Shown: positions 10,488 through 19,156 of the stretch, in pieces
Layout of the letters: every line of letters starts with the position of its first letter
How positions within the stretch are numbered: position 1 is the first letter of the stretch
NCBI RefSeq assembly: GCF_000758825.1
Contig: NZ_JRMX01000007.1
Span: 1-64,000 of the forward strand
Length of the DNA: 64,000 nt
Origin: Arcanobacterium sp. S3PF19
GTDB taxonomy: Bacteria; Actinomycetota; Actinomycetes; Actinomycetales; Actinomycetaceae
Reading direction: 5' to 3'
The notes under the pieces: model-generated
Database searches by the model: none
The model's input: the letters and a program-made list of their open reading frames with translations, nothing else
What the model was told of the DNA's origin: nothing
Translations under genes and position numbers: made by a program

Positions 10488-12868
10488 TTTTTTCCATGGC
10501 AAAAATGCCGGCCAAAATCCGAAAAAAATATTTTTTCACCTTCCTCTCCACGGTTTCCCTCGCCTTCTTTCTGCTGCTTTATCTCTCCGTTTCCCCTTTC
10601 CTGCATATCGCGCTGATAAATTCGGTGCACAAAACCGCGGAAAATTTCACGTTCCGCGTTTCCTGCCCCAAAATTTCCGCAGCGGAATGTCTGCGCTCCG
10701 TTTCCGCACTCCCGCAGACAGACCGGGCATATATCCGTCAGTCCGTCCCCGTATCGGCAGCCGCCCGGAACCGCGTGCTGGACATAAAGGCTTCGTCCCT
10801 GGTTCCCGGGCAGGACGGGACCATAGAAATCACGGCAGGGAAATATCCCAAAAAACAAAATGAAATTTTAATCTCGCGCGCGGTGTCGCGGATATTCAAA
10901 ATATATCCCGGCGATACCCTGATGCTTTTCCCCGCCCGGGGGCCGAAACACCATGCCCAAAAAATGTCCGTTTCCGGGATCTACACACGCAGCCCGCTTG
11001 CCGCGCGGCCGCGCGAAGCCGAAATCCTCACCACGCAAATCCCCCTTCTCCGTCCGCATATTTCCCGCGCGGCCGAATCCTCTTCGGCATACGCGGTTGT
11101 GGTTCATGCCAAAAACACGGTTGCGGGGGAAACACTGAAAACAAAAATCCGCGCCCTCGGAGGCACGGACATAACCACAGCATCCCAATACCGGGCCCGG
11201 CTGTTCTCCGCGCAGCACGGCACACAGGCATACCTGAAATCCTCGCTGCACTGGATTTTGGCTCTGCCGCTCATGCTTTCGCTGTTCTCTGTGATATTGG
11301 CATATTGCTGCCTGCAGCGAAACTCATTCCGTTTTCCGCAGCAGATGCTTCTGCTCGGCGCGCGGCGCACACAGGTTGTGCAAATCGAAATGGCCCGGGC
11401 GTTTTTATGTACTTTTGCCGGCACGGCTTTGGGAATCGCCCTCGCCCGCGGATTTGAACAGGCACTGTTTTCACTCATTTCCTCTCTTCCCGGCGGATCT
11501 TTCATTATTTCCGCCGGCCGCCCGCGCCCCGGGATGCTCAGCGGATACGATTATCCGACAGCGGCGCTTCTCTGCACCCTCTGCGGCACGGGAATTGCTT
11601 TTGCCGTGCTTTCCGTATCGGTTTTGAAATGCTTTTCTTCCCACCGGCTGTTTTATCTGCGCCCGCTGCCGCAGGGAACGGAAAGTCCGGCGCGCGAACC
11701 GCGAATTCCCGCGCTGGCTGCAATTAACATATCGGGCACTTTGCTGTTTGCGGTTTTTATCTATTACGCACTGATTATCTGCGAGAATCTGCTCTTCGTG
11801 GCATCCCCGGAAAACACGGCGGACAGCCTTACGCTGATCGGAATGCTGGCGGCGGTATTTTTAACTGCCGTTACGCTGTTCTCCGCGCTGGTCTATCTGC
11901 ATCCCAAAAAATTTCCGCGCCGGCAGACACCCGGGCCCAAACTCCCCCGCTCCTTTCTGCGGCGCCTGCGCGTTACCGAAACACATTTTTTCCGCATTCA
12001 TTTCGGTGCAATTTTGATTATCGGACTTACGGCGGCAGTATTTGCTTTGGAAACTTTTATTTCCGTCTCCGGCCACGGCGCCCGCGAACCGGAGTACCGC
12101 CCGTTTTCCTACGACGTTCTGATTCAGTCCGCGCAGGGAAAGGGAAAAATCGGGCCGCGGATTTTAAAATCCGTGGCGGCGGATCCCGACATTTCGGGAA
12201 TTCTGTCTGTCTCCGCCGCGGCCGCCGCCCCCGATTTTCCCGCAGGCGCAGCCGGGCGTGAATTCTATATTCATACGATACATCCCGCCGATTTGGGGAA
12301 GGCGGCAGGCGGACACCTTCCCGATAAAATTTTGGTACAGTTTACGGAAAAAGCCCGGACGAATCCGGCGCGGACCGTGCAGAATCTGAAAAGGCGCCTG
12401 CCGGCAGGCATTTCCCCCGAATTTATTCTCACCGCGGAAAATACGCCCACGGGAATAAACAACCATCTTGTCACGCTGCTGACGCTGACCGTGCTGTGCG
12501 CGGTACTTGGGATTTCCCTCATCTACACCGCAGCTGTTCTTGGCGCGCACTGCAGGCTGTCCCGATACGAAATAATGACTCTGCAGCTGTGCGGGCTCAC
12601 GCCGCGCCGGCTGCGCCGCAAAATCAGGAGCAGGGTTGTGCGTACCGCGCTCATCCCGGTGGTCTTCGGTTTGGCGGCAGGGATTTTCTCCGGGATAATT
12701 CTCGCACGGTATTTCACGGACGCCTACAGGCACTCATGGTTTTGGATTCTTCCGTGGAAATGGGTCTTTGCGGTTCTGTTTCTCTCCGCCCTGACCGTAA
12801 ACATCTGCATTACGTTTTATCTGCGGAAAATCCGCCCCGCAGACCCTGCTGTTCAGGAAGAACTGTGA
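10484..12868 (+). CDS. FtsX-like ABC permease
   Basis: 794-residue membrane protein. A first transmembrane helix (about 17-40) is followed by an outside domain of about 200 residues. Three helices then come in the typical FtsX arrangement, a middle set of helices, a second outside domain (about 530-650) and three final helices: roughly ten helices in all, a duplicated FtsX design like bacitracin-type or MacB-type exporters. It overlaps the ATPase gene by four bases (ATGA), so the two surely form one complex. A second ATG at 10499 is possible. Likely role: membrane-embedded sensing or extraction of a peptide or lipid rather than classical import. Substrate unknown. Confidence 0.85.
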   Translation: MIFSMAKMPAKIRKKYFFTFLSTVSLAFFLLLYLSVSPFLHIALINSVHKTAENFTFRVSCPKISAAECLRSVSALPQTDRAYIRQSVPVSAAARNRVLDIKASSLVPGQDGTIEITAGKYPKKQNEILISRAVSRIFKIYPGDTLMLFPARGPKHHAQKMSVSGIYTRSPLAARPREAEILTTQIPLLRPHISRAAESSSAYAVVVHAKNTVAGETLKTKIRALGGTDITTASQYRARLFSAQHGTQAYLKSSLHWILALPLMLSLFSVILAYCCLQRNSFRFPQQMLLLGARRTQVVQIEMARAFLCTFAGTALGIALARGFEQALFSLISSLPGGSFIISAGRPRPGMLSGYDYPTAALLCTLCGTGIAFAVLSVSVLKCFSSHRLFYLRPLPQGTESPAREPRIPALAAINISGTLLFAVFIYYALIICENLLFVASPENTADSLTLIGMLAAVFLTAVTLFSALVYLHPKKFPRRQTPGPKLPRSFLRRLRVTETHFFRIHFGAILIIGLTAAVFALETFISVSGHGAREPEYRPFSYDVLIQSAQGKGKIGPRILKSVAADPDISGILSVSAAAAAPDFPAGAAGREFYIHTIHPADLGKAAGGHLPDKILVQFTEKARTNPARTVQNLKRRLPAGISPEFILTAENTPTGINNHLVTLLTLTVLCAVLGISLIYTAAVLGAHCRLSRYEIMTLQLCGLTPRRLRRKIRSRVVRTALIPVVFGLAAGIFSGIILARYFTDAYRHSWFWILPWKWVFAVLFLSALTVNICITFYLRKIRPADPAVQEEL

Positions 12869-12955
12869 CCTTACCGATAATCCTCCCTCCTTCTCTTTAC
12901 AAGCGGCGTCAAACCTGAAACAGTGGATAGATACAGAAGAGGAAAATCTAAAAAG

Positions 12956-12978
12956 CGAATACTTTTACGGCGTATTCG
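12956..12978 (+). promoter_or_regulatory. Hairpin abutting the whiB ribosome site
   Basis: A perfect 7-bp inverted repeat, cgaatac / gtattcg with a 9-base spacer, ends directly against the AAGGAG site of whiB. It could be an operator or an RNA hairpin affecting translation. The sequence alone does not decide. Confidence 0.45.
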
Positions 12979-12990
12979 AAGGAGCTGAAA

Positions 12991-13233
12991 ATGGATTGGC
13001 GTCACAAGGCAGCGTGTTTGAATGAAGACCCGGAACTGTTCTTCCCGATTGGCAGCTCCAGTGCCGCTTTGAAACAGACCGAACACGCGAAAGCCGTCTG
13101 CCGCACCTGCGATGTAATCGAAACCTGCCTGAAATGGGCCCTGGACACCAACCAGGACGCCGGCGTATGGGGCGGTCTGGGCGAAGAGGAACGCCGCGTT
13201 ATCCGACGCCGTGCGCTGCGCCGCCGCGCCTGA
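12991..13233 (+). CDS. whiB1: WhiB-family iron-sulfur transcription regulator (WhiB1-like)
   Basis: 80-residue Wbl protein. The four cluster-binding cysteines are present (C9, and C37-x2-C40-x5-C46 in VCRTCDVIETC), followed by the GVWGG turn (about 58-62) and an Arg-rich DNA-binding tail (RRVIRRRALRRRA). Short length, lack of N-terminal extension and position next to a PdtaS-type kinase match WhiB1 of mycobacteria (Rv3219 beside Rv3220c), an essential nitric-oxide-responsive regulator that binds the primary sigma factor. A strong AAGGAG site precedes the ATG, preceded by a hairpin. Assignment to WhiB1 within the family is by context. Confidence 0.92.
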   Translation: MDWRHKAACLNEDPELFFPIGSSSAALKQTEHAKAVCRTCDVIETCLKWALDTNQDAGVWGGLGEEERRVIRRRALRRRA

Positions 13234-13300
13234 TATCCGCACCCGTTTCCCGCACGTAAAAATTTTCCCGTCGGTCCGCGCCGGGCGGCTTACTGCCGAT

Positions 13301-14725
13301 TTAACGCAGATGCAAGACGGCGTGCACGCACGTGCCACCCTGCGGAGGCTGCAGCCACTCTATTTTTCCGTTTAATTCGGTGCGCACAAGCGTTTTCACA
13401 ATCTGCGTCCCCAGACCGTTGCCGGGGCCGCCGTCCGTCATCCCGCACCCATTGTCTTTTATTTTCAGATCCAGGATATTGCCCTCGCGCCCGGCACAGA
13501 CTTCAACTTCGCCTCCCCGGCGCAGACCGTGCTCAATCGCGTTGGAAATAATTTCATTGAGCACTACCGCCAATGCCGTGGCCTGCTCGGCACGCACTTT
13601 TCCAAACGAACCCAGGAAACGGATCTCCACCTGTTCGTCGGTCACGGCAATATCGCGCACGGTACGCAGCAGAGAGCCGAACACTTCGTCAAACTCAACG
13701 ACTTCGTTTATGTTCTGCGACAGCCCCTCGTGCACGATCGCAATCATCGACACTCTGCGCTGTGCCTGTTCCAGTGCCTTGCGGCTTTCCTCGTTTACAA
13801 CCCGGCGCGCCTGCAGCCGCAGCAGAGCAGAGACTGTCTGCAGATTGTTTTTCACTCTGTGGTTGATTTCCCGAATCGTTGCGTCTTTTGAGAGCAGCTG
13901 CTGCTCATGACGGCGAATTTCGGTTACGTCCCGCGTGAGCAGAACCGCTCCCAGCCGACGCCCGTTTTCCAGCAGCGGAATGGCACGCATTGAAACAATC
14001 ACCTGATGCGCCTCAAACTCCGCAATCCAGGCCTGTCTGCCCATCAGTACCAAGGGGAGCGCCTCATCGGGCACCGCGTAATCCTCGATCAGCTCCGTCA
14101 CTTCTTCGGCCAGCACAGCGCCTGCCAAAGGTTTGTCTATTCCCAGCCGCCGAAAATTGGACACCGCATTCGGACTCGCGTAAAGCACCATCCCGTCTTC
14201 GTTCAGATGCAGCACGCCGTCGGATACGCGCGGCGTGCCGTGCCGGTAACCGGTCGGGGTGTCTTCCATCGGAAATTCACCCGTAGTGACCATCTTCAGC
14301 AGCGCATGCACAATATCGTGGTAATTCTGCTGATTTTGCGCAGGCACCAGATCCGGACGGACGGCCCGCAGAACATGGAGCACCGCAATATTTTTTCCCC
14401 CGCATTTTACGGGAACAAATTCATGGGCAATCGTCTGCGAACGGTATTGCGTAATTTTGTCTCCGCAGATCGCTTCCTCCAGGAAGCGCGCAATGTCACC
14501 GTCGACTTTTTCCGTCACAACGTCATGCTCAATCAGCGTTCCCGCCGTGGCGGGCCGGGCGTGGGCGGCAACAATGAAAGTATCGCGGGCGGGAATGCAC
14601 AGCATCAGATCCGCAAACGACAGATCCGCAATGACCTGCCAGTCACGAATAAGCTGATGCAGCCATTCGACCTGCATCGGGGCAAAAGTATGAAGACGGT
14701 TCAGAATGTTGTTTAATGTTGGCAC
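13301..14725 (-). CDS. pdtaS: Soluble sensor histidine kinase, PdtaS-like
   Basis: 474 residues with no membrane helix. An N-terminal GAF-like sensor (about 10-150) is followed by a PAS domain (about 165-270), then a HisKA_2/HWE-type phosphorylation site in REINHRVKNNLQT (H289) and a HATPase domain with NEIISNAIEHG and DNGCGM boxes. This is the PdtaS architecture; in mycobacteria it signals to PdtaR, an ANTAR-domain RNA-binding regulator, which is not in this window. The start is GTG with an AAGGTGA ribosome site; no ATG fits. It is convergent with whiB and divergent from the DUF2505-like gene. Confidence 0.92.
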   Translation of the reverse strand: MPTLNNILNRLHTFAPMQVEWLHQLIRDWQVIADLSFADLMLCIPARDTFIVAAHARPATAGTLIEHDVVTEKVDGDIARFLEEAICGDKITQYRSQTIAHEFVPVKCGGKNIAVLHVLRAVRPDLVPAQNQQNYHDIVHALLKMVTTGEFPMEDTPTGYRHGTPRVSDGVLHLNEDGMVLYASPNAVSNFRRLGIDKPLAGAVLAEEVTELIEDYAVPDEALPLVLMGRQAWIAEFEAHQVIVSMRAIPLLENGRRLGAVLLTRDVTEIRRHEQQLLSKDATIREINHRVKNNLQTVSALLRLQARRVVNEESRKALEQAQRRVSMIAIVHEGLSQNINEVVEFDEVFGSLLRTVRDIAVTDEQVEIRFLGSFGKVRAEQATALAVVLNEIISNAIEHGLRRGGEVEVCAGREGNILDLKIKDNGCGMTDGGPGNGLGTQIVKTLVRTELNGKIEWLQPPQGGTCVHAVLHLR

Positions 14726-14750
14726 ATACTCACCTTAAGCCGTTTTGGTG

Positions 14751-14756
14751 TTTAAT
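14751..14756 (+). promoter_or_regulatory. Possible -10 element of the DUF2505-like gene
   Basis: TTTAAT ends six bases before the ATG at 14763. Upstream TTG (14745) and GTG (14748) codons would fall in or just before the element. The consensus match is imperfect. Confidence 0.35.
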
Positions 14757-14762
14757 GGAAAT

Positions 14763-15284
14763 ATGGAAATTTCAGTGTCGCAAACCGTCGACGGCAGTTT
14801 TGCCCGGGTGATGGATATTCTCAGCGGCGGCGAACTCGGCAGGGCGCGGATAAAATACTTCGGCGCGGATAAATACGCCGATTTCATCCCCGCTGCCGGC
14901 ACCGAACCGAAATGCACGGAAACGCGCTTTCTGGTTCCCGCCGACAGGCTTCCCGCCGCCGCAGCCGCTTTTATCGGCCTGCCGCACGTGCAGGGCAGTA
15001 TCCGTATTTCCTACTTTCCTTCGGGAAAAATAGATTTTGCGCCCGAACTGCCCGGTCTTCCGCTTACGCTGCAGCTGTCGGGGCAGGTCACGCAAGTCGG
15101 GGAAAACGTCACTTCGGTCAGATATACGGGAAAGGCAGAAGTGCGGGTGCCGTTTGTCGGCAGGGCAGTAGAAGCTAAAATTGTATCCGTGCTGCAGGGC
15201 GCACTGCGGCACGAAGAACGCCTGATAGAAGAGCTGGCGGGAAACGGAACGGAAAATAAGGAAACGGACAATGACCGTGATTAA
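14763..15284 (+). CDS. DUF2505-like (SRPBCC fold) protein
   Basis: 173 residues beginning [20 protein letters not shown], resembling the actinobacterial DUF2505 family: a lipid- or ligand-binding START/SRPBCC-type fold with alternating strands, a [20 protein letters not shown]-type hairpin and a final amphipathic helix. No catalytic residues are evident and no ligand can be inferred. It overlaps thyA by 14 bases and so shares its transcript. The start at ATG 14763 rather than the upstream TTG or GTG is chosen on family N-terminus and a possible leaderless -10. Family assignment is from pattern memory. Confidence 0.6.
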   Translation: MEISVSQTVDGSFARVMDILSGGELGRARIKYFGADKYADFIPAAGTEPKCTETRFLVPADRLPAAAAAFIGLPHVQGSIRISYFPSGKIDFAPELPGLPLTLQLSGQVTQVGENVTSVRYTGKAEVRVPFVGRAVEAKIVSVLQGALRHEERLIEELAGNGTENKETDNDRD

Positions 15285-16080
15285 CCGACAATACGAGGAT
15301 TTACTGGCGGACGTGCTGCAAAACGGAACGCGGAAAGCCGACCGCACGGGCACGGGCACGATTTCCGTGTTCGGACGTCTGATGCGCTTTAATCTTGCCG
15401 AAGAGGGATTTCCCCGGATCACCACGAAATTTGTGCCGATGAAATCCGTGAAAGGGGAACTGCTTTGGTTTCTGCGCGGAGAGACAAACATCGGATGGCT
15501 GCACAGACACGGGATCACGATTTGGGACGAATGGGCCGACGAAAACGGCGATTTGGGGCCCGTTTACGGTGCGCAGTGGCGTTCCTGGCCGACTCCCGAC
15601 GGGCGGCATATCGACCAAATCTCGCAGGTTCTGGAGATGCTGCGCAGCAATCCCGATTCCCGGCGCATTATTGTTTCCGCATGGAATGTGGCCGAATTGG
15701 ACAAAATGGCCCTGATGCCCTGCCACGCTTTTTTCCAGTTTTACGTTGCCGGGGGAACTCTTTCCTGCCAGCTTTACCAACGCTCCGCAGACCTGTTCCT
15801 CGGCGTGCCGTTTAATATAGCTTCCTATGCACTGCTTACGCATATGTTTGCCCAGCAGTGCGGCCTAAAAGTCGGGGAATTTGTGTGGACGGGCGGAGAC
15901 TGCCACATTTATCTCAACCACCTGGATCAGGTGCGCGAACAGATCTCGCGTTCCCCCTATCCTTTCCCGACGCTGGAACTGAAGAAGGCTTCCTCCCTGT
16001 TCACCTACGAAATGGACGATATCCGTGCTTCACGGGGATATCGGCACCACCCGGCGATTCACGCCCCCGTTTCCGTATAA
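15271..16080 (+). CDS. thyA: Thymidylate synthase
   Basis: Methylates dUMP to dTMP with methylene-tetrahydrofolate, yielding dihydrofolate. The 269 residues match the short ThyA class. The active-site cysteine is C151 in [11 protein letters not shown]. The dUMP-binding RRIIVSAWN and [14 protein letters not shown] and the terminal APVSV are all present. The ATG lies inside the end of the DUF2505-like gene, with AAGGAAA upstream. folA follows after 41 bases, so the dihydrofolate made here is recycled by the next gene product. Confidence 0.97.
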   Translation: MTVINRQYEDLLADVLQNGTRKADRTGTGTISVFGRLMRFNLAEEGFPRITTKFVPMKSVKGELLWFLRGETNIGWLHRHGITIWDEWADENGDLGPVYGAQWRSWPTPDGRHIDQISQVLEMLRSNPDSRRIIVSAWNVAELDKMALMPCHAFFQFYVAGGTLSCQLYQRSADLFLGVPFNIASYALLTHMFAQQCGLKVGEFVWTGGDCHIYLNHLDQVREQISRSPYPFPTLELKKASSLFTYEMDDIRASRGYRHHPAIHAPVSV

Positions 16081-16121
16081 ACCCTCCGTTTGGGACGCAC
16101 AGACACATCACGGCAGGAAAT

Positions 16122-16616
16122 ATGATTGGTTTAATTTGGGCACAGGGCAAAGACGGGGCAATCGGCACAAACGGGGCTCTGCCCTGGCGTCTGCCCGAAG
16201 ATTTGGCACATTTCAGACAGATAACGGCCGGCCATCCGGTGATTATGGGCAGACGCACATGGGATTCGCTGCCGGAAAAGTTTCGTCCGCTGCCCGGCAG
16301 ACTGAATGTTGTTGTTACGCGGAGCCGGCAGTTTTCCGCCGCAGGTGCCGCTGTCCGCACCGATCTGTGCGACGCCTGTTCCTATGCGCTCGGGCACGAT
16401 CGGCAGGTTTGGATTATCGGCGGGGCGAGTATATACCGGCAGGCTCTGCCCCTTGCCGAAAAACTTGCCGTAACGCAGGTTGATCTGCGCGTACCCGACG
16501 CCGACGCATTTGCGCCCAAAATCGGGACACAGTGGCGGTGCGAAACGTGCGGCCCCTGGCAGACTTCCCGCACCGGAATCAGATACCGGTTTCTGTTTTA
16601 CGGTATTTCCCGGTAG
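16122..16616 (+). CDS. folA: Dihydrofolate reductase
   Basis: Reduces dihydrofolate with NADPH. The 164 residues have the expected length. MIGLIWAQGKDGAIGTNGALPW is the typical first strand and Met20-type loop, with the catalytic acid in the ALPWRLPEDLAHF segment. VIMGRRTWDSLP is the NADPH-binding motif, and VWIIGGASIY the conserved GG turn. An AGGAA site is close to the ATG. It is the last gene of the DUF2505-thyA-folA transcript. C-terminal residues (YRFLFYGISR) match the family end. Confidence 0.95.
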   Translation: MIGLIWAQGKDGAIGTNGALPWRLPEDLAHFRQITAGHPVIMGRRTWDSLPEKFRPLPGRLNVVVTRSRQFSAAGAAVRTDLCDACSYALGHDRQVWIIGGASIYRQALPLAEKLAVTQVDLRVPDADAFAPKIGTQWRCETCGPWQTSRTGIRYRFLFYGISR

Positions 16617-16704
16617 CCGTTTTCGCATAACAAACACAAACATACCCGCTTTATCCCATTTTGGCTGCCTGCGGCGCCGGCAAAGGCGGGCCGCGGATAC
16701 GGCG

Positions 16705-16743
16705 GCGCCCCGCTCTTTTCCGGGAAACGGCAGAGCGGGGCGC
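16705..16743. terminator. Hairpin between folA and the OPT gene
   Basis: A perfect 12-bp stem, gcgccccgctct / agagcggggcgc, with a 15-base loop lies between the convergent folA and OPT genes. It is GC-rich without a clear T-run and may serve both directions. Confidence 0.6.
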
Positions 16744-16755
16744 GCGGATTTGTAA

Positions 16756-18768
16756 TTATGCTTCGGGCTGCAGTGACTTCTTTTGTACACGGCGGTAGCC
16801 GAAAACAAGCAAAACCACGAACACAATCACGCCCAGCGGCGTTGCCGCGCCGGCAAAGGACTCGGGCATAATCGCCAGTGCGTCCGAATTCGACGTTGCG
16901 CCGATAATGCCCGCATTAAGCACACCAAACAGCGACTCTCCGACTATCAGACCCGTAGCAAGCAGCACTCCCAGACGCTTTGCGCGTTCCGCGTTGCGCT
17001 GCCGGAGCGCCCACCGGTCGTAGAGCACGCCGATCAGGGCCCCAATCGGGATCACAATCGTGAGCGTAACGGGCAGATACATACCCATTCCCACGGCAAG
17101 CGGAGGAAGGGAATAACGGGTGGTGTGGGTCAGGATTTCATTGACAATCACCACAACCGCGCCGATCAAAGCGCCCAATCCGATATAAGACCAGTTGATG
17201 GTGCCTCCGAGGATGCCCTTCGCAACCGAGGAAAGCAGTGCCGCCTGCGGAGCCGCCAGTGCGTCCGGTCCCGCGCCTTCCATGCCCTGGAAACCAAAGG
17301 CCGTCATCATCAGCTGCAGAATGGGGGGAATAATCAGCGAACCGAAAATTACACCGATCACCAATGCCACCTGCTGTTTCCACGGAGTTGCCTCCACCAG
17401 CTGCCCGGTTTTCAGATCCTGCAGATTGTCGTTTGAAATGGTTGCAATGCCAAATACGATGGCCGTGGTAAAGAGCGTGTAGGCGATCAGCGCGGTTGCA
17501 TTCGTGTTTTTCTCGTCTCCCGTAACCAGCATTACCAGCAGCGAAGAAACGATGACCACGATAATTCCCACACCCGAGATGGGGGAATTGGAGGCCCCGA
17601 TCAGACCGGCCATGTAGCCGCAGATACCGGCAATCACCAGTCCCGCAAGAAGCACAAAAATTACGCTCAGAAGCAGCAGCGACACCGTATGGTGCGCAAT
17701 TGCGGAATTACGCAAAAAATTCCACAGCAGCAGACCGATCGGAAGCATCGAAACAATCGTCACGCCCGCAACCCACTTAAAGGGAATGTCGCGCTCCGTA
17801 AGCGGAACTTCCTCGCCGCCCGTGCGCGCCTTTGAGGAAGCCAGGGATTCCTTCATTCCGCGCACAATGGGACCGATAATTTTGATTAATGTCCAAATTG
17901 CGGCCACCGCCATTGCGCCGGCACCCACAAAACGCACATCCGAGGAGAATACCCCGCCGACAACATCCGCAACGGATTCCGGACCGCTGAGCATTCCGGC
18001 CGTAAACGTCGGCAAAAGAATTCCGTATGAGATCACAAGTCCCACAATCATCGACATTCCCACAGCCGGACCGACCAAATGCCCCACGCCGATCAAAGCC
18101 ATCGAAAGCGAGGCACCGAACATTGTGCCGCCGGCACCCACATGGAATGCCGCAGAAACCGACCCGGCAACCGTCTTAAACGCGGTAAGAAGAGAATATC
18201 CGGCCGAAGCAAGCGAGCCCAGGATAATCACAGCAAGCCCGCGTTTGTTTTCTTCCGCGGAGCCGTTTTCGTCGCCGACTTTCAGCACTTCGGCCGCTGC
18301 AACGCCCTCGGGATAAGGCAAATCGGAACCGGTAACCAGCGCCCGCCGCAAAGGAATGGAGTACATAACGCCGAGCGTGCCGCCTATGGCACAGATCAGC
18401 ATTGTTACCCAATAGGGAAAACCGCTCCACCAGCCGATCATCACCAATCCGGGCAGAACGAAAATGATAGCGGAAAGCGTTCCGGCCGCAGAGGCAATAG
18501 TCTGCACAATGTTGTTTTCCACTACTGTGTGGCCGGCAAAATTACGCAGTACCGCCATCGAAATAACGGCGGCCGGAATCGACGTGGCAAAAGTCAGGCC
18601 GACTTTCAGTCCGAGATACGTATTCGCAGCCGTAAAAATTAAAGTAATGATTCCGCCGATAATGACGGCGCGAAGAGTAAGTTCTTTTACACCGCTCTGA
18701 GGTGCTTTTTGTTTTGTCTGAGGCAAATCCACATCCCTCTTTTCATCCGATACGCCGCCTATATGCAT
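16756..18768 (-). CDS. OPT-family oligopeptide/metal-chelate transporter
   Basis: 670-residue polytopic membrane protein of the oligopeptide transporter (OPT/YSL) superfamily, proton-coupled importers of small peptides or metal complexes. Seen: a short polar N-terminus, then ELTLRAVIIGGIITLIFTAANTYLGLKVG (the characteristic first helix), NIVQTIASAAG, DLPYPEGVAAAEVLK, and about 15 hydrophobic segments through to the C-terminus. The family signature GLPYPEG-like motif is clear. No partner genes adjoin, in keeping with a single-component transporter. Substrate is not deducible. Divergent from nothing and convergent with folA. Confidence 0.88.
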   Translation of the reverse strand: MHIGGVSDEKRDVDLPQTKQKAPQSGVKELTLRAVIIGGIITLIFTAANTYLGLKVGLTFATSIPAAVISMAVLRNFAGHTVVENNIVQTIASAAGTLSAIIFVLPGLVMIGWWSGFPYWVTMLICAIGGTLGVMYSIPLRRALVTGSDLPYPEGVAAAEVLKVGDENGSAEENKRGLAVIILGSLASAGYSLLTAFKTVAGSVSAAFHVGAGGTMFGASLSMALIGVGHLVGPAVGMSMIVGLVISYGILLPTFTAGMLSGPESVADVVGGVFSSDVRFVGAGAMAVAAIWTLIKIIGPIVRGMKESLASSKARTGGEEVPLTERDIPFKWVAGVTIVSMLPIGLLLWNFLRNSAIAHHTVSLLLLSVIFVLLAGLVIAGICGYMAGLIGASNSPISGVGIIVVIVSSLLVMLVTGDEKNTNATALIAYTLFTTAIVFGIATISNDNLQDLKTGQLVEATPWKQQVALVIGVIFGSLIIPPILQLMMTAFGFQGMEGAGPDALAAPQAALLSSVAKGILGGTINWSYIGLGALIGAVVVIVNEILTHTTRYSLPPLAVGMGMYLPVTLTIVIPIGALIGVLYDRWALRQRNAERAKRLGVLLATGLIVGESLFGVLNAGIIGATSNSDALAIMPESFAGAATPLGVIVFVVLLVFGYRRVQKKSLQPEA

Positions 18769-18957
18769 AAATACAATGAAAATAAACAGCTTAAAACGTG
18801 GTGTTTCCAGTATATTTTATATGTCGGAAAAAGCCTACGCGAAACGTGAAACTGTGAATAAGTATGCACATAAAAGTAAAATTTCCCCGCCGGGAGACAG
18901 CGCCGGCCATGCGGAAAAGAAGACACCGCGCGGGCGGCCCGCTGCGGAGGAAAAACA

Positions 18958-18984
18958 GATCCCGGACTCGGTGAGCCCGGGATC
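18958..18984 (-). terminator. Terminator of tRNA-fMet
   Basis: Perfect 8-bp stem gatcccgg/ccgggatc with an 11-base loop. On the minus strand it is followed by tgtttttcc, a proper T-run. It lies nine bases after the tRNA. Confidence 0.8.
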
Positions 18985-18992
18985 CGGTTCAG

Positions 18993-19066
18993 TGGCGGGG
19001 ACAGGATTTGAACCTGCGACCTCCGGGTTATGAGCCCGGCGAGCTACCGAACTGCTCCACCCCGCG
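18993..19066 (-). tRNA. Initiator tRNA-fMet (CAU)
   Basis: 74-base cloverleaf with 5' CGCGGGG pairing the 3' CCCCGC, D-loop GAGCAGTTCGGTAGCTC, anticodon loop CTCATAA (anticodon CAU) and T-arm GCAGGTTCAAATCCTGT. Initiator marks: three consecutive G:C pairs under the anticodon loop (GGG/CCC) and no pair between positions 1 and 72. Here position 72 is C opposite C1, where many bacteria have A. The terminal CCA is not fully encoded (discriminator A73 is followed by CTG on the minus strand). Confidence 0.95.
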
Positions 19067-19077
19067 TCGGCACATCT

Positions 19078-19107
19078 ACTCTAAACGGAATCCGTTCCCA
19101 AATTCAA
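19078..19107 (-). promoter_or_regulatory. tRNA-fMet promoter
   Basis: TTGAAT (-35; 19102-19107) and TAGAGT (-10; 19078-19083) are 18 bases apart on the minus strand and about 11 bases before the mature tRNA 5' end. This is a good housekeeping sigma match. Confidence 0.7.
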
Positions 19108-19116
19108 TGCGAACCG

Positions 19117-19150
19117 GGGTGCCCTTGCTCACGTGCGGGCAAAGGCACCC
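19117..19150 (-). terminator. Hairpin after the UPF0182 gene
   Basis: A 12-bp stem with one mismatch (gggtgcccttgc / gcaaaggcaccc) begins seven bases past the UPF0182 stop. There is no T-run. It separates that gene from the tRNA promoter. Confidence 0.5.
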
Positions 19151-19156
19151 TCCGTC

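Noticed and set aside
18776-19033. 85-residue plus-strand frame ending GTGFEPATSGL
   Set aside because: The ending is the well-known false translation of a tRNA gene read backwards; the frame runs through the terminator and tRNA-fMet.
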